Source: Skeletonema tropicum (Eukaryota; Bacillariophyta; Thalassiosirophyceae; Thalassiosirales; Thalassiosiraceae). Taken from it: a DNA stretch of 64,000 nucleotides. The stretch lies in assembly GCA_037178625.1 (NCBI GenBank), contig CM074130.1:868001-932000 (forward strand), given 5' to 3'. How positions within the stretch are numbered: the first letter of the stretch is position 1; each line of letters starts with the position of its first letter. Shown here in pieces: positions 53,883 through 64,000 of this stretch. The position numbers were made by a program, and so were the translations under genes. A model generated the notes under the pieces. The model did no database searches and was not told the origin of the DNA. It saw nothing but the letters and a program-made list of their open reading frames with translations.

Positions 53883-55058
53883 GGAGGATTATGGATAGGG
53901 GGCACATTGCCCCCTTTTTGCCCTCTATGCCCCCCGTTTGCCTCCTTTTCTTCAACACACGAAAATATTCTCAACGCGCGAAAATATTCTCAACGCGCGA
54001 AAATCCTCGCCGGTCACTACGGTCACTACGGTCACTACGGTCACTACGGTAACTACGTAGTGACCGTAGTGACCGTAGTTACCGTAGTGACCCGTCACGC
54101 ACAACCCGTACGCGTGTAGTGACCATTGTGATCTTGTGACAATGGCCGAGCGCCGAGCCAAGAGCCAAAGCACCTCCAAAGCACCCGCCTCTACAATAAT
54201 ATGTCACTATCTTCTTGGCCCTCCACCGGAGTATCAGCAGCGGCAGGACTTTGGGGTAGCTCGAAACTATCAGCACCAGTATAATACATGCATTCCTGTT
54301 CATTGTTGCCTTCTACCTCGGACATCGGAGAAGAAGAGTTCGAATGAGAATGGTCACTGTCACACTCATCCTCATCATCGCTCCTATCTCGGTAGGTGTC
54401 AAGAAAAGAAAAGTCATCGTCTGCAAAGAAGGACATATTGTTGCATCAGTAGGAATGATAGAACGATAGTGTAGGCGTCAAGTTGGTTGTTGATGAGACA
54501 GAAGCAGAAATCGCCAAAACACTGGCGGCCAAAACGTTGGAGAAGCGGCGCCTCAGATGCCACCAACCTGAACGCAGCAGCACAACCAACTGTGCTCTAA
54601 AAACAGTAGGAGGACCGATAGTGCTTGTTTGCTGCCCTTTCGAAGCGATCGATGTTCATGGCTGCCATTCCACTACCATCCATATTATTGTAGAGGCGGG
54701 TGCTTTGGAGGTGCTTTGGCTCTTGGCTCGGCGCTCGGCCATTGTCACAAGATCACAACGGTCACTACACGCGTAGTGACGAGTCACGCGGTTTGTGACC
54801 CGTCACTATGCGGGTTGTGCGTGACGGGTCACTACGGTAACTACGGTCACTACGGTCACTACGGTCACTACGTAACTACGGTAACTACGTAGTTACCGTA
54901 CTTAGTTTACCGTAGTGACCGTAGTGACCGGCGAGGATTTTCGCGCGTAAAGAATATTTTCGCGCGTTGAGAATATTTTCGTGTGTTGAAGAAAAGGGGG
55001 CAAACGGGGGGCAAAGAGGGCAAAAAGGGGGCCGTGTGCCCCCTATCCATAATCCTCC
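53883..55058. mobile_element. foldback element with about 320-370-bp inverted repeats
   Basis: Both ends read GGAGGATTATGGATAGGGGG inward. The arms carry G/C-run blocks, two to three copies of a TATTCTCAACGCGCGAAAA unit, arrays of GGTCACTAC, and the sequence of a gene-like segment (ACAATGGCCGAGCGCCGAGC). The central 470 bases hold a small minus-strand ORF. Long arms plus captured coding sequence resemble a Pack-MULE-like unit. Confidence 0.75.
54191..54436 (-). CDS. acidic small ORF inside the foldback element
   Basis: 81 residues from ATG at 54436 (MSFFADDDFSFLDTYRDRSD), acidic and Ser-rich to the end, like a disordered domain of a host protein. It may be a captured gene fragment. Function unknown. 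Confidence 0.4.
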   Translation of the reverse strand: MSFFADDDFSFLDTYRDRSDDEDECDSDHSHSNSSSPMSEVEGNNEQECMYYTGADSFELPQSPAAADTPVEGQEDSDILL

Positions 55059-55839
55059 TGAATGTACTACTTACCATACTTAGTGAATGGCAAATACTTC
55101 TTCGTTAACAAGAATCATAATACTTCTTCGTTAACAAGAATCAAAATACTTCTTCGTCACCGATGCCATCATCGTCTTAAAGTGGATCGACATACAATCC
55201 AAGCCAAAACAAATGACCCCATTCAAGAAGGATAAAGAAGCCGCTCATGAACTGCTCTGTCAGCCCCTTGAAGTACAAATGCAGGTGAGACTCTGGTGCC
55301 AATTCCAATACCCAAACAAGTTCTTTGAACCAATAAAAATTGAAGGAGTGTGTTGGGAGTCTCACTTCTCTTGAACTCACATGTCGCTAGAGTGACTTGG
55401 CACTTTTGGAAGCACACTCACTTCTTACTCTAACCTCTCGAGAGATCTTATTCTCGAGTATTTACTAATTAGTAACCTTTCCTGCACCTGCGTGCTCCTT
55501 CTTCTGTGCTAGTGATCAGTCAGACAGAAGGATTTTTTTACACGGCATTCCTATTTCTTTTTCAGGCATCAGTCGATCCCAATCAGAGTTTGAAGAAGTT
55601 GCTCAAGCAGAGCGTCAAGCTGACTGCCGAGAGATGGTCTAACGTATGAAAGAATTAGCGAGTTTAAATTAATCAACTTATCAACTTCTACTTGTCGGTT
55701 CTGCTCTATGCACACAATAGTATGACAAGAGCTAAAGTTTGAAAATGCCTTTAAAATTTCTGTTGTATTATTACCTATCACCAGTCATCCGCTCTCATGT
55801 ACTATCTTTCTCTCTCCTCCCCTATCAATTATCAATGAA
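55059..55839. other. spacer with short tandem repeat
   Basis: At about 55090-55155 a unit containing ACTTCTTCGTTAACAAGAAT is repeated two and a half times. The remainder, including a minus-strand open stretch near 55180-55380, offers no firm gene. Confidence 0.45.
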
Positions 55840-56365
55840 TGACAAACTATGTAAGAAAGCATATGAACGCAACCAAAATTGTACCAGTATGTCATCAATG
55901 GTACACTACTTATGGATATTGAAGATACTCATATCCCGATTAATGGGAATCGTCCCATTTATCTACCGCACGTTGAACGTCGAATCTTCCGCGATCGTCA
56001 GTTCAGCAGAACTTATTTTCCCGCCATATCTTTACACAAGATACTAAAACCATGGCACGTCGACATCTCACAGTCGAAGAAATAGAAATAAACAATAACA
56101 CCGTGTAGTAAGTAGACGCCTATGGCGGATCTTTCTCTCAGTAATACTTCGGGAATCGAGTAGGAATAGCCGTGCCTTAGTGCACCAGTTTCCGGCTAAT
56201 TTGGGCTTTAGGAATCTTATCCCCAGCAACGTTGTCTCTCCCAACCTACGACACCAGATCGGGTGAAACCTCTCGCTACGGCCACGTTCACTTCTTCAGG
56301 ATCGTCCATTGTCCGCGGAGCCTTGCAGCTTGTATGGCATTCGACAGATTATTGCTTACTTTAGA
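55840..56365 (+). repeat. left 526-bp direct repeat
   Basis: Same length as 59039-59564. The +1 frame of the repeat also shows an open stretch (VINGTLLMDIEDTHIPINGN) that looks coding. Confidence 0.9.
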
Positions 56366-56582
56366 GATTAACAGTCTCGCTGCTCAGACGACTGGCTTCA
56401 GATTTACCGAATTAATAATCTGTCACCGCACGACTGTTCTAGCAGTTAGAGATCACCCAACTCTCCCTGATGTAAGTGGACTCCGCTATTCATACATAGC
56501 GAAATTTCCTTTCATACCAAGTGGGTACCCGTGATACCTGATCAAAAACAGGACAACATCTTTGTCTGACTCCGATATCAAC

Positions 56583-59246
56583 ATGAGGGAGGATCAATTT
56601 ACTTCACGTGATGATGTCATTGCTGAGGATGGTTCCGTAGATGTTTCTTCAGAGACCAGTAATGGTAGTCGGGATACTAATATGGAGTCTGATGTATTTC
56701 GCAGAGGAAGGTGGCGGAGACCCTTATCTTCTTCTGGTATTAATACCAACATTTATCCTTCTATGGATACACGTCCTATTGATGTTATTTTTTGTCTCAG
56801 ACAACATGACATCAGCGCACTTTTGATGACCCTATTCTGGAAAGTCGATATTCAGTTCCTGGGCACAAGTTCTTTCAAGCGACAGCATATCAATGTTGTT
56901 ACCTTCGGTGAGCATCGTCACCTCACAGATCATCTACTTGATGGCAGCACTCGCGATTTTCAGGCTGTGGATTGGGGAGTTATCTGTTTCGGTTATGATG
57001 GACTCTTTCTTTTACATTATCTCTTGCAACTATGGGGAGTGATGGTAAACACTTGCGCTGGTGGATTTACCTTGTTTTACGGTCTCTTGCTATGGGCACA
57101 ACATGTTGTTCATCAACTGGTGACGAAGATCCATGTTGCGTGGGGAGATTTTTTGCATTCGACATTGGGACTACTCAAGAGAATGGAGACATTGACATGC
57201 TGTACAAGTCTATTTGATGTCCTGTCTAGTGACATTGTCACTCACAAGTTCCAAGAGATCGGTCATCGCATTATACTTGTTCTCGGTCATCATGACAACT
57301 CCGATCACATGCCCAACAAGATCCTGTTTACTACCATTGCTCGGTCTGTTCTCAAGTTCCAGATTTGTTACTGTCCTTCAAGCATTCAAGGCTATGCATT
57401 TGTTGGGATTGTTCGTGGAATGGTATCTTATGTCTTTACTGCTTTGGAGCTACTGCGATATCACAAGATGATGATTGGGGAGTACTGTCCTGTGAAGATG
57501 CGATACTTTATTAATTTAGAGTTGCTTTTATCCTTTGAGATGAATGGGGAGCAAATTCCTTCAATTGAATATCCATCTGGGACGATACGAAGTTACCACT
57601 ATCCAGCGAAGATGAGAGACTTTATTACTTCAGAGTTGATTTGGTACTACGAGTCGAATAAAATTCAGTTGTACAAGACGAAGAATGGGGAGCAAGTTCT
57701 ACTCTACAAGTTGATAGAGGCCCAAGATGATACTGCCCTTGGAAGCCAAGTTGTTGTTCGTTCTCCTGCTGCGAAGATTGAATTCTGCCACCATCAAGTT
57801 GTTCTCAAGTCCTTGCAAGACTTCGCTGCTCAGTTCTATTCACATGATTCTCAAGATCTTGCCGATAGGATCTATATCATCGTCAATTGCAGGTTGCATC
57901 GCCTTTTGTTTGCAGAGATTACTCGTGGTCATCGACAGTATCACGTCTTGCTTTGGAACGTCATCATCAACAATGTTTTCATGGATCGACACCATCCAAT
58001 CATGATTACTACTGAGGAATATGGGGAGAGATTACTGATGAGGAATACTGCCGAGGAATATGGGGAGACATCATCAACTACTCGACTTCATCATATCATT
58101 CGACCGTCGGGAGATACTTCCTCCGAACCTTACAGCATGCTTGCTTTGCTCGGTATTGCCGCGAGAGAAGATACTAATCGGGCTCAATTCGGAGATGAGA
58201 CCTTAGCCGCAATCTTGTGTTCTCAAGCTGAATATGATATTATTTTGAAGGAATTTTGTGCTATTCTGGTAAGTATCGGCAGTGACACTCGTCACATGAT
58301 AATTGCACGTTTTGCACCAAGGATTGTTTGTGGGAAGCCCAATCTCTACGTTCTACACAATCAAGTCAATTCGGTTCTTCAACCTGATATCGTGAGTTAC
58401 GAACGTCATCGTCTCGGTCTCAATCATGGGGAGCGCATGGAACGCGTAGATATTCAAACCCTTATTGATGCATCACGCAACTTTGCATATTACGAAATCA
58501 TCGTCATCGTATGCAGTATTACCACCCGAAGTAATCGGCTCTTTGATGGATTCTTACTGTTCATCGATATCTTTGCGAGAAGTGCTGTGCAGGAAATCTT
58601 TTTCGTCCGAACTCCAGATGAATACGACCAACTTCAACTTCACGACAAACTTCAGCACCAAGTCGCGGATGACTGTATATACCTTGAAGTTCAAGTCAAA
58701 AACGGTAACAAGCCCTTCTCACAAGTCACAAACGGCAATAGGCCCTTCGCGAACAATCGCAATACTTTATCATCCACATTTTCTATGGCCGATCTACGTC
58801 TACCTAGTTCAAAGGAGGAAGAACTACTCAGTCTACCTAGTCCAAAGGAGGAAGAACTACTCATCCAATATCCTTCTCCTACGGGAAAGATCAATGATTA
58901 TCAAGAGCTTCTGGAAATGCCAATTATTATGGAAACAACTTCACACAACAATAAGTTTACCGCTCAGATGTTCTTTGAGATTGTCAATTACTTGTTGAAG
59001 TGGGGAGACTGGAATACAACATTCGGTTGGTTGGGGAGTGACAAACTATGTAAGAAAGCATATGAACGCAACCAAAATTGTACCAGTATGTCATCAATGG
59101 TACACTACTTATGGATATTGAAGATACTCATATCCCGATTAATGGGAATTGTCCCATTTATCTACCGCACGTTGAACGTCGAATCTTCCGCGATCGTCGG
59201 TTCAGCAGAACTTATTTTCCCGCCATATCTTTACACAAGATACTAA
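56583..59246 (+). CDS. 887-residue ORF of the 3.7 kb LTR-type element
   Basis: First in-frame ATG at 56583. The protein has an acidic N-terminus (MREDQFTSRDDVIAEDGSVD), then is unusually rich in hydrophobic and His residues with no recognised gag, protease, integrase or RT motif. It grew by internal duplication: KMRYFINLELLLSFEMNGEQ is echoed by KMRDFITSELIWYYE... NGEQ; EEYGE occurs twice; NGNKPF/NGNRPF and PSSKEEELL/PSPKEEELL are doubled. The last 70 residues lie inside the right direct repeat. A frame this long is very unlikely by chance, yet several other frames are also unusually open, so composition effects should be excluded. Function unknown. Confidence 0.5.
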   Translation: MREDQFTSRDDVIAEDGSVDVSSETSNGSRDTNMESDVFRRGRWRRPLSSSGINTNIYPSMDTRPIDVIFCLRQHDISALLMTLFWKVDIQFLGTSSFKRQHINVVTFGEHRHLTDHLLDGSTRDFQAVDWGVICFGYDGLFLLHYLLQLWGVMVNTCAGGFTLFYGLLLWAQHVVHQLVTKIHVAWGDFLHSTLGLLKRMETLTCCTSLFDVLSSDIVTHKFQEIGHRIILVLGHHDNSDHMPNKILFTTIARSVLKFQICYCPSSIQGYAFVGIVRGMVSYVFTALELLRYHKMMIGEYCPVKMRYFINLELLLSFEMNGEQIPSIEYPSGTIRSYHYPAKMRDFITSELIWYYESNKIQLYKTKNGEQVLLYKLIEAQDDTALGSQVVVRSPAAKIEFCHHQVVLKSLQDFAAQFYSHDSQDLADRIYIIVNCRLHRLLFAEITRGHRQYHVLLWNVIINNVFMDRHHPIMITTEEYGERLLMRNTAEEYGETSSTTRLHHIIRPSGDTSSEPYSMLALLGIAAREDTNRAQFGDETLAAILCSQAEYDIILKEFCAILVSIGSDTRHMIIARFAPRIVCGKPNLYVLHNQVNSVLQPDIVSYERHRLGLNHGERMERVDIQTLIDASRNFAYYEIIVIVCSITTRSNRLFDGFLLFIDIFARSAVQEIFFVRTPDEYDQLQLHDKLQHQVADDCIYLEVQVKNGNKPFSQVTNGNRPFANNRNTLSSTFSMADLRLPSSKEEELLSLPSPKEEELLIQYPSPTGKINDYQELLEMPIIMETTSHNNKFTAQMFFEIVNYLLKWGDWNTTFGWLGSDKLCKKAYERNQNCTSMSSMVHYLWILKILISRLMGIVPFIYRTLNVESSAIVGSAELIFPPYLYTRY

Positions 59247-59564
59247 AACCATGGCACGTCGACATCTCACAGTCGAAGAAATAGAAATAAACAATCACAC
59301 CGTGTAGTAAGTAGACGCCTATGGCGGATCTTTCTCTCAGTAATACTTCGGGAATCGAGTAGGAATAGCCGTGCCTTAGTGCACCAGTTTCCGGCTAATT
59401 TGGGCTTTAGGAATCTTATCCCCAGCAACGTTGTCTCTCCCAACCTACGACACCAGATCGGGTGAAACCTCTCGCTACGGCCACGTTCACTTCTTCAGGA
59501 TCGTCCATTGTCCGCGGAGCCTTGCAGCTTGTATGGCATTCGACAGATTATTGCTTACTTTAGA
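59039..59564 (+). repeat. right 526-bp direct repeat
   Basis: Second copy of 55840-56365; single-base differences are seen near 59152 (GAATTGTCC), 59199 and 59295. Confidence 0.9.
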
Positions 59565-59592
59565 ATCAACATGCTGACGAAGATACGGCTTC

Positions 59593-59692
59593 TTTACATG
59601 GCTTTAGTGCATACAGTTTTACATTCTTTACATGGCTTTAGTGCATACAGTTTTACATTACATGGCTTTAGTGCATACAGTTTTACATTAAT
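59593..59692. repeat. three tandem units of about 30-33 bases
   Basis: Each unit contains ATGGCTTTAGTGCATACAGT followed by TTTACATT. Confidence 0.9.
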
Positions 59693-60350
59693 CTCTTTAA
59701 GAGTTCTAAGGTGGAACCCAAATGAAGTCATGCCCATCATTTTGCTCTCGATCCGATCCTCCTTGACACACAAAAGCAAAAGGAAGAAAGTGCAACCATA
59801 GCTGTCTTGGATTATCATCTTACCCCTAAGTAGATAGATAGATTATTTTAGTCAGGGGTAAGTCTATGTCATGATGTACTTACTTAGCCTGCCGAAGAAA
59901 CCACCCAATCTATCTACCTATCTCTCTTGTGGTGAGGAATTAGCTAGTTGAAAGTTAGTTATAGTACCAGTAGTGATGTTATGTAGGTAACAGTGTCTAT
60001 CTAACACTAGTTTACTGTTACGTAGAAGTTGCAAAGGCCCGCCCCGTAAGCTCTATCGGGGAGCGAGGAGGATCGAGGACAAGTACACACACATCGACAC
60101 GAATGTATAGGAAGTTGAAACACAAAAGGAAATGTATGTAGATGTGTTTAGTAACATCCGATGTCTGCCATCAAAACAAAGCAGGCTGGCCTAGCACATC
60201 ATAAGAGACGGATTATAGACCGATTGTACCAAAATGGTTAGTCCTATTGTACATCTATCACGTCATCTTAACTTAATTGATCAACTAATTATTTACCTCA
60301 GTTACGACGAGGCTGTTGCTTTCCTCTTCCTCAACGAAAGACGTAATTCT
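59693..60350. other. gene-free spacer
   Basis: No ORF over 75 codons and no RNA gene recognised. A short inverted pair of ATCTATCTA-like runs occurs near 59830-59930. Confidence 0.45.
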
Positions 60351-61186
60351 TTAGACCATGTACTGACTGACCAAGTGCCATGACCCTTCTTTGAAAAGAG
60401 AGATGGATGCTCCTGCTTCAAGCAGCTTTGGCAGCTTCAAAGGAGTCACTGATGATCTGCGACGATGGAGCGCTGGGAAACGGCACAAATAACTCAAGCC
60501 AAGAGCATCAACACTGATGGGTCGGCCTTGCAATTCCACTGCGTCACTGAATTCGCCCAAATTAGGATCCCACCCGGTGTTCCTTCTTCTATCGCCCACT
60601 TAGCTATGTCCGAATAGAGATCAATTCCAATCGGGTCCGCCTCCTTCTCCACAATTTGGTTGTTTTGTTTTGCAACGGTTTTCTCTCGTTTCATGCTTTC
60701 AATGTAGGCATTCATTTCATCACGATACTCTTGACTTACATGAGAGCCCCCGGAGTACTCTGAGCACTTCAATATCGCATCAGCATCATGGTATTTTCTG
60801 ATATGCGAAAATCCATACTGTTTCGTTTTGGCTTCATCTTTCCACTTCTTTCAATGGCTGCAAAATGCCGTCATAGGCTCGCTAATCAAGCGATCGTAAT
60901 GAAAGTCCCGTTCTGCTTTGTAGTAAAAGCGAGATGGATCGGCTTTCATTTCCGGAGTTAAGTTGTACACAACTTCTCTGTAGTAGTCGGGCATATGTTT
61001 TTCGAAATAATCTATTGTTTCCTCGATTCGATTCCTATATTCAGGGAGATGTTTTATCACATTTCGTCTAGTCTCAAGTACTGCGGCTTCTTGATCTGCA
61101 CTTAAACGAAAAGAAGACGCGCCGGTGGATGCAGTGTCTGGCGCAGCCGTTTGATGCCGCGACTCTCTTCGTCGACGAGCAGCCAT
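60351..61186 (-). pseudogene. broken recombinase-like ORF of an ochrophyte mobile element
   Basis: ATG at 61186 opens MAARRRRESRHQTA. The reading continues through YDRLISEPM, an in-frame TGA (about 60853-60851), KKWKDEAKTKQYGFSHIRKY, YRDEMNAYIESMKREKTVAK, EKEADPIGIDLYSDIAKWAI and TQWNCKA, then shifts frame to RPISVDALGL. The order of motifs (RLISEPM, H(L)KxWKxE, KYHDA, DEMxxFMxxxK, EADPIS, W..QWN..AR..SID.L) recalls the N-terminal domain of putative tyrosine-recombinase proteins common in diatoms and other ochrophytes; this is from memory and needs a search. The TGA likely replaced a Leu codon, and one frameshift follows. No catalytic recombinase domain remains in the window. Confidence 0.5.
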
Positions 61187-61192
61187 AACCAA

Positions 61193-61534
61193 CCCAGACG
61201 TGATGTTGTTGTTGGTATGCGTTGTTGGGCTTATTTGTTGCTGATATTCTTATTATTGCTGTACAACTACCCTTTACTACGTCGTCTTATCATGTTGATG
61301 TTGGCGTTGAGGGGAGCGAGTAGCGCCATCGTGTCAGATGCCGCTGTTGGGAATGCTTGGTTTTCTTGTCGGAAAAATGAGAATGACTGTAGCTCTTTTG
61401 TTAGCACTCTCCGCACTCTCTGGCTCAGAATTAGATAGTCGGTTCTCATTTTCTCAACTAGCTAAATCGGGCTCTCAGGCAAGGAGAACTTTTTACTATC
61501 GTATTTAATTTGTGTGCTACTCTCAGCTATATAG
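61193..61534. other. short spacer before the hAT element
   Basis: About 340 bases, probably the promoter side of the broken ORF. Nothing else is recognised. Confidence 0.4.
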
Positions 61535-64000
61535 TAGCGTAATGGAATTTCAAAAGGGTGAAATTTCACTACTGCAACTTTCGTGAAATTTACAGGGTGA
61601 AAGTTGCACCAATTTTGGCCAACAATGAAATTTCACAAAAATTCTGGCGCGAACGGATGGTACTGAACCAACACGTAGCACAAAAATAACCTAAGACCCT
61701 TCATTCCACCAACCACCAAACCCCAAAGAACACCACGCACCATCCAGATGATGAGTTTGTCAACTCAGCGGAGAGTAACTCTTCACCAAAATGCTGGCGA
61801 CTAACAATGCAGTATTACTTATTCCTTCGTAGTAATTCAGCTTACATGCGTGTTCCTGCATTGGCATGTACCAGATGATTTTGGGCGCGGATGGCTCTTA
61901 TTTTGGGTGCGGGTATGTGCACAAATCAACTTTTTGTTCACTCTGCCGTCTACCACGCTGTCATAGTTTGCCTGGCAATAACAACAACAATTCAATAATC
62001 TTCAACAATAATGCTTTTGACATGCGCCGCCAACGCCCTTTGTGGCATGAAGAACTCCCCCCTCAACAACCCGGCTGATCATCAGTGCATGATGTGTGAA
62101 GGACCAATTCATGGTGCCCTTTGCGGTAAACTCTACTGTGAGGAAATTGTGGGCAACCCATCCTACAAAAACCCTGCAGGGGATCTTAATGATCATGCAA
62201 AAACACTTGCCAACTCCCATACCGCTCTCATGTGTCTTCACTGTGTCCAACACAAGCTCACCGCTGCGGCCCCAACTGCCGATGCTGCCGTCGCTGCTGT
62301 CGATCCACCTGCCGTCGCTGCAGTCGATCCACCCGCAGCACCACCTGCTGCTGTGCCTTTTGCAGCAGCTCCGGATGCCAAAAAGCAACGAGACTCAACG
62401 CTCTATTCCCAATACGAAATCACGCCCCAACCCAATGGCAAGTTACGTATTGTATGCAAGCACTGTCCTAAGTACAACAAGTTGCTAGCGACATTTAATG
62501 CAACAAGAGCTAGAAAACATTCTCTCCACGAATGTGAAGGGTTGACATGCCCTCACACAAGGAGACAAATCGAAGGAGGGGCTCAAGCGAATAAGAAACA
62601 AGCAACGTATCTTGCACTTCAATCCAACCCAAGTGAAACTGTTGCTGCCATGCGTAGTAATCATGGCCCCGTTGCGGTGATTGATCTACTATCCAACTCT
62701 GGGGACGTTAGTGATGTCACCAAATCCACCTCCACATCCGTTCCCCCTCGCAAGAAAACAAAGCGTGTACCATCTGCACAAACTACTATGGAGCACACGT
62801 ATGGTAAGAGCATGAACCAGGCATCTGCTGACATTGTACTCATGCACGAGGTACGAGCCATTGTCGCTCGTGGCGAGCCATTGAGTCGTCTATTGGATCC
62901 TTGGGTGCAAGCAAGCCTACACCAACGATACCCTGCCATCTTGAAGTTCATTCCAAGTGATGTTGAAACAATCTATGACAAGTATGTCATTAAAATTGAT
63001 AAACAAACGACATCGGAGTTGAAATCATTTATGGCAAAAATTCCCGGACATGTAAATGTTGCGATGGATGGAGTCACTGTCTTGGGCAAACAAAAGGTAC
63101 GTGATTTATGTTCTGTACAATAACTTCATTGCTTTCAATTGTCTCACTACTATTTATGTTGCCCTGCTGTATCCTCTTCTGCCTAGATCGTATACACCGT
63201 CGCGAAGAGTGACTTCTCACTCTTCCTCGAATGGAAAGATCTTGGAAGCGATAAGCATGTTACCGAAGCCGAAATAGAGGATGCTGTGAGGGTTTGTGAA
63301 AACGTCATGAAAGAATACAATGCGAAGATTGTGAGCATTCCTGTTGATAATGCTGCAAGGCATGTTGCGGATCGAGTTGGGAAGGAACTTGAAGAAAAGT
63401 ATCCAGGGATGAAGGTCATAGTTACACGCGATCCGGCTCATTGCATCGATTTGCTTATGAAAGACCTAGCCAAGACTTCAGTTATGCAACTTGTCATAAA
63501 GTATGCTAGGAAAGTCAGGGACTTCGTGAAGATTGATCGCATTGATTCTTTCCGACGCAGCGCAGCTCTAGTGGATGAGCTCGTGTTTTACTCCAAAGTT
63601 TTCTGCCCCGTGGAGACACGGATGAACCTTCTACATGACGTTGTTGTGAGCGCTCGCAAGTGTCGTGACTTTCTTCTTGTACTTCCTGGCAAGGCGGAGT
63701 ATCAAAAGTATCGTAGTGAGCGCACTGCAACAAAGCAAGCTGAGTTGGATGAGCTGATGGAGCACTTCAAGAAGGAAAATATTTGGAAGATGTTTGATGT
63801 TGTTATTGCCTTCACGCTCCCTTTCAAGGAAGCACATTTGGCTTGTTCCCGCAAGGATATGCCACTTAGTGCTTACCCCCTCTTGGTTCAAGCGCTGCGC
63901 AATGATATTAACAAGTGTCTCACTCCCGAGTTTGATGAACTTCTTGGTCAGGGCTCAAGAGCAGAAGTTGCTGGTATGATCCGTGAACGTTTCAATATGG
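61535..64000 (+). mobile_element. hAT transposon, left end and most of the transposase gene
   Basis: It begins TAGCGTAATGGAATTTCA, the same terminus as the 954-bp element at 49502. The subterminal sequence repeats CAACTTTC/GGGTGAAA motifs found in the smaller element too. The eight bases before it are CTATATAG, the expected target-duplication size. The right end lies beyond the window. The transposase gene inside is spliced and uninterrupted, so this may be the autonomous partner. Confidence 0.8.
62011..64000 (+). CDS. hAT-family transposase, BED finger and DUF659 (3' end outside window)
   Basis: Exon 1 runs 62011-63096 (362 codons), the intron 63097-63186 has GTACGT...CCTAG ends, and exon 2 runs from 63187 past the window, in phase 0. 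At about residues 145-180 a BED-type zinc-finger pattern is seen: VCKHCPKYN ... NATRARKHSLHEC. An Ala/Pro linker lies before it. The catalytic region follows: MDGVTVLGKQ (first DUF659/RNase-H-like strand), IVYTVAKSDFSLFLEWKDLG, SIPVDNAARHVADRVGKELE and VTRDPAHCIDLLMKDLAKTS, where the Asp in DGVT and DNA and the H in DPAHC are the expected conserved positions. It would cut and join its 18-base termini. No stop occurs in the visible part. Confidence 0.82.

Larger units (their letters stand above)
55840..59564 (+). mobile_element. LTR-type element with one long ORF
   Basis: Two 526-base direct repeats (55840-56365 and 59039-59564) start TGACAAAC and end CTTTAGA, with three differences noticed by eye. 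They enclose a 2.67 kb interior with one ORF of 887 residues and no recognised pol functions. TTGGGGAG abuts the right repeat and would serve as a polypurine tract. ATCAA directly follows the right repeat and also occurs five bases before the left one, a possible imperfect target duplication. It lacks the usual TG...CA ends, so an LTR origin is likely but unproven. Confidence 0.55.

Noticed and set aside
58465..58998. 177-codon ORF in another frame of the 55.8-59.6 kb element
   Set aside because: Overlaps the longer ORF fully; composition gives few stops in several frames, so the shorter one is not called.

Overview
This is a repeat-rich, intron-containing eukaryotic nuclear window that most likely comes from a centric diatom of the Thalassiosira/Cyclotella kind. 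The clues are DUF6824 genes (motif DVLCGRG, a family expanded in diatoms), a signal peptide followed by the diatom plastid-entry motif ASAF, a secreted FG-GAP protein with Pro/Ser repeats, a diatom-style ankyrin protein, and short GT-AG introns of about 80-250 bases. No rRNA, tRNA or CRISPR signal was seen.

Layout. 0-3.1 kb: two tandem DUF6824 genes on the minus strand. 3.3-9.1 kb: two copies of a roughly 1.5 kb non-coding inverted-terminal-repeat element, the first split by a separate element built of palindromic hairpins, with a decayed gene between them. 9.5-12.7 kb: a young LTR-type element that carries one gag-like ORF and no pol. 12.9-17.2 kb: a small diatom-family protein, a disordered protein and an ankyrin-repeat protein. 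17.3-28 kb: a segmental duplication (17.3-19.0 and 26.3-28.0 kb) around the FG-GAP gene. 27.4-36.3 kb: a leucine-rich-repeat protein, a CAMK-type kinase and N-acetylglutamate synthase. 37.4-43.7 kb: a plastid-targeted Cys-rich protein gene split by a 5.4 kb inverted-repeat element whose insertion is flanked by two 252-bp copies of the host gene. 43.8-46.1 kb: a small spliced gene, a 165-bp duplicated promoter/first-exon module and a foldback element. 46.2-50.7 kb: a MULE-like element with a nested hAT derivative. 50.8-55.1 kb: a third copy of the 1.5 kb element and a long-inverted-repeat foldback element. 55.8-59.6 kb: a second LTR-type element with one 887-residue ORF. 60.4-64 kb: a broken recombinase-like ORF and the 5' part of an intact hAT transposon that runs off the window.

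The host genes do not form a pathway. They are single genes (arginine biosynthesis, signalling, secreted and plastid proteins) in a matrix of mobile DNA. The strongest candidates for something undescribed are the 5.4 kb element with 252-bp flanking repeats, the hairpin array with compensated changes, and the 3.7 kb LTR-type element whose interior carries eleven copies of TGGGGAG. Four one-base frame disturbances, all of the same +1 sense, in otherwise good genes mean that assembly quality has to be checked before gene decay is inferred.
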